NCBI RefSeq assembly: GCF_002875945.1
Contig: NZ_MCZK01000177.1
Coordinates: forward strand, 1-48,479
Reading direction: 5' to 3'
DNA: 48,479 bases
Origin: Vibrio lentus
Lineage (GTDB): Bacteria; Pseudomonadota; Gammaproteobacteria; Enterobacterales; Vibrionaceae
Shown here: one piece after another, positions 42,636-48,479 of the stretch
Numbering within the stretch: position 1 is the stretch's first letter
Layout: every line of letters begins with the position of its first letter
The notes under the pieces: model-generated
The model's input: only the letters and a program-made list of their open reading frames with translations
Database searches by the model: none
Told to the model about the DNA's origin: nothing
Translations under genes and position numbers: made by a program

Positions 42636-43202
42636 TTATGGATTTAACGGTTTAAATTTGAGCAGTTGGCCTTTTGAACCCGTAATTTTTTCTAATTCCT
42701 TAATTTGTCGCTCAAGTTTGGATTTAGAGACATCGGGACCAATAATTACTCGCGTAAAAGTTTTTTCTTGCTTCGTGTGGGCTTGGTAACCGCGCTTTTG
42801 TAAATCCTTAACCATGCTTTTTGCATTGTCAGCATTCTTCAAAGCCATCAATTGAATGAGCCAAGCACTATCTTGGTATTCATTTTTTTCAGGTACCGGT
42901 TTAACCACCACGGCCACTTTGTCTGCTTCTTTATTATTTGAAGCCGACGCGGTTTGGGTTTCTGAATTTCCACTTTCAATCACTTGCTCAACCGGAGAGT
43001 CCGGTAATGCAATCTGATCTTCAACGGGGTCGAGTACTTCAAAAACCTCAACATTACTATCAAGCTCAGGCTTAATCGGAATGCTTGCAAACTCCTCTTT
43101 ATAATGGAGCTTCTTACCATCAAGCACGTCTGGCAATACGATAACGCCAATCGCGACTAAAATGATGGTGCCGACTAATCGGCTTTGGAATTTACTTGCC
43201 AT
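42636..43202 (-). CDS. dedD: SPOR-domain protein DedD
   Basis: A cell-division-associated protein: one N-terminal membrane helix (LVGTIILVAIGVIVLPDVL), a charged linker, and a C-terminal SPOR domain (YQDSAWLIQLMALKNADNAK onward) that binds denuded peptidoglycan at the septum. Length 188. The stop of folC and the start of dedD adjoin without a gap. Confidence 0.94.
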   Translation of the reverse strand: MASKFQSRLVGTIILVAIGVIVLPDVLDGKKLHYKEEFASIPIKPELDSNVEVFEVLDPVEDQIALPDSPVEQVIESGNSETQTASASNNKEADKVAVVVKPVPEKNEYQDSAWLIQLMALKNADNAKSMVKDLQKRGYQAHTKQEKTFTRVIIGPDVSKSKLERQIKELEKITGSKGQLLKFKPLNP

Positions 43203-44465
43203 TTAGTTTCCTTTTTTCTGCCAATGCTCCAAGACTTCTCCAACAGTATGGAAAGAACCGACTACCAACACAACATCATTACCTTTAACAGCCGATAAAG
43301 CCGCTTCAAACGCTGCTACAGGGTTTGAATGCTGCTCAACACCTTGTGGGAGGCTTTGACATAATTCAGCTGCTGTTGCCGCACGTGGCCCTTGCAGTGA
43401 AGCTGGGTACCAATGTGATGCAATTGGTGCTAATACTTCCAATGTCGCGGGAATATCTTTGTCATGAAGCATGGCGACTACAACGTGTAAATTTTTTCCT
43501 TCATACTTTTGAGTCACTTGTTGTGCAAAATACTCAGCAGAATGTGGGTTATGAGCCACATCTAACACAATCACGGGTTGGTCGCTAATTTGTTGCATAC
43601 GTCCAGGAAGCTGCGCGTTGTTCAAACCGTTAACGACATTGACATCACTGATGCTAAGTTCTGAAGTCCCTAGCGCCATTAATGCAGTTGCCGCGTTCGG
43701 TAGCGGTAAGCTAGGAATAGGCAATGCGTCCAGTCGAAATGCACCGCTGTTCCAATTCCAACTATCGCCGTTAACTTCGTAGGTATATTGAATACCCACT
43801 TGGTAGAACTCAGCCTTAATATCATCAGCATGTGCAGCAACCGTTGCCGGTGGCTTAGGTTGACCACAAATAGCGGGTTTACCACTACGATAGATACCCG
43901 CCTTCTCAAAGCCAATCACATTAATGTCATCACCCAGCCAATCAACGTGGTCGACAGCCAAGCTAGTGATTACAGACACGTCATGATCAACGATATTAGT
44001 CGCGTCTAAACGTCCGCCCAGACCCACTTCTAATAGAACAACATCTACTACTTCGGTTTGAAACGCACGTAACGCCGCTAAGGTACCGTATTCGAAGAAG
44101 CTCAGGCTGATTTCACCACGCTCTTTCTCAATGAAGTCGAAAGATTGAACCATCTTTTCATCAGACAGATCTTGGCCGTTAATACGAACGCGTTCGTTAT
44201 AGCGAATTAAGTGAGGAGAACTGTAGACACCAACGGAGTAACCAGCGTCCAATAGAATAGCTTCCATTAGGGCACATGTTGAGCCTTTGCCATTGGTTCC
44301 GGCAACGGTAATCACGTGTTTAGCAGGTTTGGTGAGATTTGCCTTAGAGGCGACGGCCTGAACTCGGTCTAACCCAAGGTCAATAGCGCTTGTGTGGATG
44401 TTTGATAAATAATCAAGCCACATCTCTAATGAGGATGTGGCTTGAGGAATAGGTTGTTGACTCAT
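43203..44465 (-). CDS. folC: Bifunctional dihydrofolate / folylpolyglutamate synthase
   Basis: It adds glutamate to dihydropteroate and extends the polyglutamate tail of folates. The ATP loop VITVAGTNGKGSTCALM is near residue 50, then YSSPHLIRYNERVRING, and the C-terminal ligase domain has VLDVAHNPHSAEYF. Length 420 (E. coli 422). It stands between accD and dedD in one operon. Confidence 0.97.
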   Translation of the reverse strand: MSQQPIPQATSSLEMWLDYLSNIHTSAIDLGLDRVQAVASKANLTKPAKHVITVAGTNGKGSTCALMEAILLDAGYSVGVYSSPHLIRYNERVRINGQDLSDEKMVQSFDFIEKERGEISLSFFEYGTLAALRAFQTEVVDVVLLEVGLGGRLDATNIVDHDVSVITSLAVDHVDWLGDDINVIGFEKAGIYRSGKPAICGQPKPPATVAAHADDIKAEFYQVGIQYTYEVNGDSWNWNSGAFRLDALPIPSLPLPNAATALMALGTSELSISDVNVVNGLNNAQLPGRMQQISDQPVIVLDVAHNPHSAEYFAQQVTQKYEGKNLHVVVAMLHDKDIPATLEVLAPIASHWYPASLQGPRAATAAELCQSLPQGVEQHSNPVAAFEAALSAVKGNDVVLVVGSFHTVGEVLEHWQKKGN

Positions 44466-44507
44466 CTAACTCATAACCATAATTAAGTAGGTTTGTTAGA
44501 AGGTACT

Positions 44508-45434
44508 TTACCCTTTTTCTGGCGCTTCTGGTACTTCATAAGTAGCTTCATTCGGTGAATCGTTCACAGAAACTACTAATGGCGAAGGCTGGTTGGTCAT
44601 TTTAGCAACAAGGCTTGCAACACGCTGACGCATCTCACGACGGTCAACGATCATGTCGATAGCACCGTGGTCAAGTAGGAACTCACTGCGTTGGAAACCT
44701 TCAGGAAGGTCTTCACGTACAGTTTGTTCGATTACACGACGTCCAGCGAAACCGATCAGTGCTTTTGGCTCACCGATGTTGATATCGCCAAGCATTGCCA
44801 AACTTGCAGAAACACCACCCATTGTTGGATCAGTCATAACTGAAACAAACGGTAGGCCTTTCGCAGATAAACGCTCTAGCGCAGCACTGGTTTTTGCCAT
44901 TTGCATTAGAGACATAAGCGCCTCTTGCATACGTGCGCCACCACTTGCAGAGAAACAAACTAAACCACAGTTGTTTTCAATAGCTGCGTCTACTGCTTTC
45001 ACAAAGCGAGCACCAACAACAGAACCCATTGAACCGCCCATGAATGAGAATTCAAAAGCACACGCTACGATAGGTAAACCAAGCAGTTCGCCTTTCATTG
45101 CAACTAATGCATCTGTCTCACCACTGTTCTTTTGAGCAGTAGAGATACGTTCTTTGTAACGCTTAGAGTCTTTAAACTTCAGTTTGTCTTGTGGCTCAAG
45201 ATCAGCACCTAGTTCAACACGCTCACCTTTGTCTAGGAATGTATCCAGACGACGACGAGCTTTCATGCGCATATGATGATCACATTTTGGACATACTTCT
45301 AGGTTACGCTCAAGTTCAGCATGGTAGAGAACCTGCTCACAAGAAGTACATTTAGTCCAAACACCCTCAGGGATAGACGCTTTACGAGATGTAACGATGT
45401 TGCTTTTTTCTAAAATCTTTTCAAGCCAACTCAT
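44508..45434 (-). CDS. accD: Acetyl-CoA carboxylase carboxyltransferase beta subunit
   Basis: It transfers the carboxyl group from biotin to acetyl-CoA in fatty-acid synthesis, with AccA. The zinc ribbon uses Cys29, Cys32, Cys48 and Cys51; the crotonase-type core carries FSASGGARMQEALMSLMQM. Length 308 (E. coli 304). First gene of accD-folC-dedD-cvpA-purF. Confidence 0.98.
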   Translation of the reverse strand: MSWLEKILEKSNIVTSRKASIPEGVWTKCTSCEQVLYHAELERNLEVCPKCDHHMRMKARRRLDTFLDKGERVELGADLEPQDKLKFKDSKRYKERISTAQKNSGETDALVAMKGELLGLPIVACAFEFSFMGGSMGSVVGARFVKAVDAAIENNCGLVCFSASGGARMQEALMSLMQMAKTSAALERLSAKGLPFVSVMTDPTMGGVSASLAMLGDINIGEPKALIGFAGRRVIEQTVREDLPEGFQRSEFLLDHGAIDMIVDRREMRQRVASLVAKMTNQPSPLVVSVNDSPNEATYEVPEAPEKG

Positions 45435-45610
45435 GGAAGACCTTTTTGTTTCGATTCCTCCGCTTGATTGCGAAAGAAATAAATTTGGGAATTATGCGTG
45501 GGAATTAAAGCACATAAAACAGCGACTGTAGATAAAAAACTGGTTGTACCTATTTTCTCACGCTATTTTACGCACGAAACCGTAATAATTTTTGAACCTA
45601 AGTCTCACAT

Positions 45611-46405
45611 TTAGTTCAAATTATCAGGTAAAAATAGAGGGCCAATTGGCTCTCGTGGTAGCTCAAAATGTTCAGGATAATCAACATCAACCAGATACAA
45701 ACCTTCCGCTTTTGCGGTTGCGCCTGCTACTTTTCGGTCTTTAGCCTCTAAAAGCCACTGGATCCATTCTGGTTTCTGCTCACCTTTACCTACCGCAATT
45801 AAGCTGCCAGTAATATTCCTCACCATGTGGTGAACAAACGCATTCGCTTTAATATCGATCACTATGTAGTGTCCGTGACGCGTCACATTTAAGTGAATCA
45901 TATTTCGCCATGGGCTACGAGATTGACAATGTGTCGCTCTGAATGAAGTGAAGTCGTTCTCGCCTAACAAGTACTGACCCGCTTCATGCATTTTTTTCTC
46001 ATCAAGGTGACCATGGTAATGGCTCACTCCTGAATTAAGAATGCCTGGGCGCAGTGCATGGTTAAAGATAATGTAGCGGTAACGACGAGCCGTAGCAGAA
46101 AAGCGAGCATGAAAATCTTCATTCACTTCTGTCGCCCAACGAACAGCAATATCTTTCGGCATGTTGGCATTCGCGCCCATTGTCCATGCCACCATCTTAC
46201 GATCGACATTAGTTTCAAAGTGAACGACTTGTCCCGTACCGTGAACACCGGCATCCGTTCGTCCTGCGCACATAACTTCTACAGGGTGATTCGCGACAAC
46301 AGAAAGAGCCTTTTCCAATTCTTCTTGGACACTTTTCACGTCTCGTTGGCGCTGCCAACCAAAGTAGTGGGTACCGTTATATTCAATACCTAAAGCAATT
46401 TTCAT
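45611..46405 (-). CDS. truA: tRNA pseudouridine(38-40) synthase
   Basis: It modifies U38-U40 in the anticodon arm. The catalytic Asp51 lies in CAGRTDAGVHGTGQVVHF; the sequence begins MKIALGIEYNGTHYFGWQRQ. Length 264 (E. coli 270). It lies between fimV and accD, as usual in vibrios. Confidence 0.97.
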   Translation of the reverse strand: MKIALGIEYNGTHYFGWQRQRDVKSVQEELEKALSVVANHPVEVMCAGRTDAGVHGTGQVVHFETNVDRKMVAWTMGANANMPKDIAVRWATEVNEDFHARFSATARRYRYIIFNHALRPGILNSGVSHYHGHLDEKKMHEAGQYLLGENDFTSFRATHCQSRSPWRNMIHLNVTRHGHYIVIDIKANAFVHHMVRNITGSLIAVGKGEQKPEWIQWLLEAKDRKVAGATAKAEGLYLVDVDYPEHFELPREPIGPLFLPDNLN

Positions 46406-46513
46406 GTTCTTGTTCTCTTTGAAAATGGGCGAGAAGTATATACGGAAATCAGTGCTACCCCAAATCGGATGGGGTTAAATCTGCAATATTAAAGGAAAGG
46501 TCTGTAATAAAAT

Positions 46514-46540
46514 AAAGGGTAGCCAATGCTACCCTTTACG
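46514..46540 (-). terminator. fimV terminator
   Basis: AAAGGGTAGC-CAAT-GCTACCCTTT; on the minus strand followed by TATTTTATT, just after the fimV stop. Confidence 0.75.
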
Positions 46541-46551
46541 TATCGTTTAAT

Positions 46552-48479
46552 TTATCGGCCGTTAATCGTATCGATAAGATTCTTAGCCTCGCGGCGAATA
46601 TCATCACTGCCGTCGACTATCGCTTCCTCTAAGAGCTTTATCGCTCCTTGTGAGTCGCTCATCTCGATATAGATTTTAGCCAAATCAAGCTTACCAGCAG
46701 CCTCTGCATTGCTGTCGACATCATAATTACCAATGTCACCGATTACATCTGGGAACTCGTTAAGGCCAACATCCAGTTTTAACTCTTCGTCATCTGGATT
46801 AATCGCGTCTTCACCTTCTTGTTCCACTTGAGCCATCAGTTCATCAATCGTCATGTATTGCTTATCACGACTGTTTCCTGATTCGGTTAAGTTGTCTTGT
46901 TGTGCCCAATTCTCTTGCTTGATCTTAGGCTCTGGTTGTTGCTCCGCCGATGCCCAGATCTCTTGTTGATCATCCGGCACATCATTGTGCAAGCTCGATT
47001 GTTGCTCGGGTGCTAAGTTAAAGCCTTTCCAATCTTCACCACCGACTTCAAGCATCGCATCAATATCTAGCCCAGCGCTATCAATCGATGTGGCATCCAA
47101 CGGTTTATCGAACATGTTGTCAACAGAGTCTTGAACGTCTTCTGAAAGTAACTCAGCCAGCGCTGTTTCATCAAAGTCATCAAAACCTTCTAGAGGTTCG
47201 TCTTGCACCGCTGTCGGCGCTGAGTTCGATTGTGCTGGCCCTGAATTGAATTCTGAAGCCGAACTCGGTAACTCATCTGATTGCCCGAAAGCCGCCAGCT
47301 CAGGCTCTTCTGCACCTGCGAAAACTTCTGTTTCTGATAAATCGTCTGCGTCCGAGAAATCATCAGAGTGACTGAAGCTTTGCGGGTTTGAGAACAAGTC
47401 ATGTAGCGCGTCTTGCTCTTCGCCTTGTGGGCTAAAAGACGTTAATGGTGTTGGCTTCTCAGCAAACGCATCGGAGATAGCTTCATCTTCACCGTATTCA
47501 GGCAGATCAAGCACATCCAGTTCTACGCCTTGGTCTTCCGCTACCGGCTCAGTATTGCTTTGTTCAATATCATCTAAAACAGAGTCCGCTTTGGCACTCT
47601 CTTCGTCGTATTCTGGTAGGTCAAGATCATCGAACTCAAACTTCTCTGTACCATCAGATAGGTCTTGCTCTAACTGAGCTTCATCAGGTTCGCTAACCAC
47701 TTCCGCTAACGCATCGTCTTCGCCAAACTCTGGAAGCTCGAAATCGTCGAAAGAGAACTCTTCTGATTCCACTGTCGGCTCTTCAGCTTTAAGCTCAGAA
47801 GCAACAGCACTTGCTTCAGGGGCTAACGGGCTTACTTCTTCAGGGGCTAAAGCATCTACTTCAGGCTCAAGGCTATCTGGAGAGTCCACAGACGTCATTA
47901 CAGACTCTAACGGAGCTTGTACATCTGCATCAGCAAATGCATCTTCTTCGTTAAACTCAGGCAGCTCAAAGTCATCAAACGAGAATTCATCTTCGTCTTT
48001 TTGTCCTAAAACTTCCGCTTGTTCCGCGACGTCAGCTTGTGGTGCAGCTTCAACTTTCGGATCAACATCTAGTTGAGGTTCAGCGTCTAACAGAGACTCA
48101 GCAGCAGGTACTAGTGGTTCTGGTGTAACTTCGGCATCAGCTTCTGCCAATGCGTCTTCTTCGTTAAACTCAGGAAGCTCAAAGTCATCAAACGAGAATT
48201 CTTCTTCGCCTTCTTGTTCTACTTCCTCAACTTGTTCCGCCACTTCAGTTTGTGGTGCAGCTTCAACTTGTGGCTCAGAATCTAATTGAGGTTCAGCATC
48301 TAACAGAGACTCAACAGCAGGAACCACAGGCTCTTCCGTTACTTCATCAGTTTGTGCCAATGTTTCTTGTTGAGCCGTGTCATCTTCAATCAGCCAATCA
48401 TCGTCTTCTGGCACACCGAACTCATTTGGAATGATTTCAGGCATATGCGCTGCACGAACTGGCTCTGGCTCTGGCTCTG
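46552..48479 (-). CDS. fimV: FimV-like polar hub protein, C-terminal part (cut by window edge)
   Basis: The frame is open through the right edge (codons EPEPEP before the internal Met at 48444), so only the C-terminal ~642 residues are seen. It is extremely acidic. The motif FSFDDFELPEFNEEDA occurs in three close and two diverged copies, within a 71-residue tandem duplication. The end LDLAKIYIEMSDSQGAIKLLEEAIVDGSDDIRREAKNLID is the conserved TPR-like FimV C-terminus, quoted here in family terms. The missing N-terminus should hold a periplasmic LysM domain and the membrane helix. The neighbour truA supports the call. Confidence 0.9.
   Translation of the reverse strand, partial: EPEPEPVRAAHMPEIIPNEFGVPEDDDWLIEDDTAQQETLAQTDEVTEEPVVPAVESLLDAEPQLDSEPQVEAAPQTEVAEQVEEVEQEGEEEFSFDDFELPEFNEEDALAEADAEVTPEPLVPAAESLLDAEPQLDVDPKVEAAPQADVAEQAEVLGQKDEDEFSFDDFELPEFNEEDAFADADVQAPLESVMTSVDSPDSLEPEVDALAPEEVSPLAPEASAVASELKAEEPTVESEEFSFDDFELPEFGEDDALAEVVSEPDEAQLEQDLSDGTEKFEFDDLDLPEYDEESAKADSVLDDIEQSNTEPVAEDQGVELDVLDLPEYGEDEAISDAFAEKPTPLTSFSPQGEEQDALHDLFSNPQSFSHSDDFSDADDLSETEVFAGAEEPELAAFGQSDELPSSASEFNSGPAQSNSAPTAVQDEPLEGFDDFDETALAELLSEDVQDSVDNMFDKPLDATSIDSAGLDIDAMLEVGGEDWKGFNLAPEQQSSLHNDVPDDQQEIWASAEQQPEPKIKQENWAQQDNLTESGNSRDKQYMTIDELMAQVEQEGEDAINPDDEELKLDVGLNEFPDVIGDIGNYDVDSNAEAAGKLDLAKIYIEMSDSQGAIKLLEEAIVDGSDDIRREAKNLIDTINGR
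47951..48377. repeat. 213-bp tandem duplication within fimV
   Basis: The stretch around 48164 recurs with few changes 213 bases (71 codons) away at 47951; both encode ESLLDAEPQLD, EAAPQ, VAEQ and FSFDDFELPEFNEEDA in the same order. In frame, so copy number can change without breaking the protein. Confidence 0.8.

Overview
The window is a piece of a Vibrio chromosome (gammaproteobacterium; gene content and order look like the Splendidus-type vibrios, though species cannot be fixed from sequence alone). The evidence is the core gene order shared with E. coli and vibrios (ydjA, fadH, sppA, ansA, yeaC, msrB, gapA, yeaD; recR-ybaB-dnaX-apt-ybaN; fimV-truA-accD-folC-dedD-cvpA-purF) together with Vibrio-type accessory genes such as the DUF3080 and DUF2989 lipoproteins.

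Layout. (1) 1-3.76 kb is visibly more AT-rich than the rest. It is the right-hand end of an integrated element: a secreted protein cut by the window edge, a 283-residue orphan protein, a long non-coding stretch with a repeated 12-bp motif in both orientations, and a tyrosine recombinase placed against a 3' fragment of a tRNA-Ser gene (attR). (2) 4.1-6.1 kb is a nitric-oxide stress unit: nsrR-nnrS plus a 35-residue Cys/Gly-rich miniprotein with its own NsrR-type operator. (3) An intact tRNA-Ser(UGA) at 6.33 kb has the same 3' half and terminator as the attR fragment. (4) 6.5-12.8 kb: histone-deacetylase-like hydrolase, a Fur-box-led cluster (41-residue membrane peptide, SDR, DUF3080 lipoprotein), topB, a gene-poor stretch with a candidate small RNA, and ydjA. 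(5) 13-22.6 kb: fadH with a FadR-type operator, sppA, ansA, yeaC, a DUF2989 lipoprotein, msrB, gapA and yeaD. (6) 22.9-33.2 kb: chemoreceptor, rlmA, ChaN-like lipoprotein with a Fur box, an orphan 117-residue protein, a CaiT-like BCCT transporter, alkaline phosphatase, ycgN, a YkgJ-like protein and aqpZ. (7) 33.3-38.1 kb, minus strand: recR-ybaB-dnaX-apt and ybaN, preceded by a 45-residue membrane protein. ybaN appears to start at AUU. dnaX carries a slippery heptamer with an immediate -1 frame stop, so a gamma subunit is predicted. (8) 38.2-48.5 kb: rssB, a LysR regulator, then purF-cvpA-dedD-folC-accD, truA and the repeat-rich C-terminal part of FimV, which runs off the right edge.

Most of the window is ordinary housekeeping DNA. 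The places that deserve attention are the integrated element at the left end, the NsrR-controlled miniprotein, the AUU start of ybaN, the dnaX frameshift and 3' tandem repeat, the candidate small RNA near 11.9-12.0 kb, and several operator-like palindromes. Homology assignments come from recognising family motifs by eye; no database search was run.
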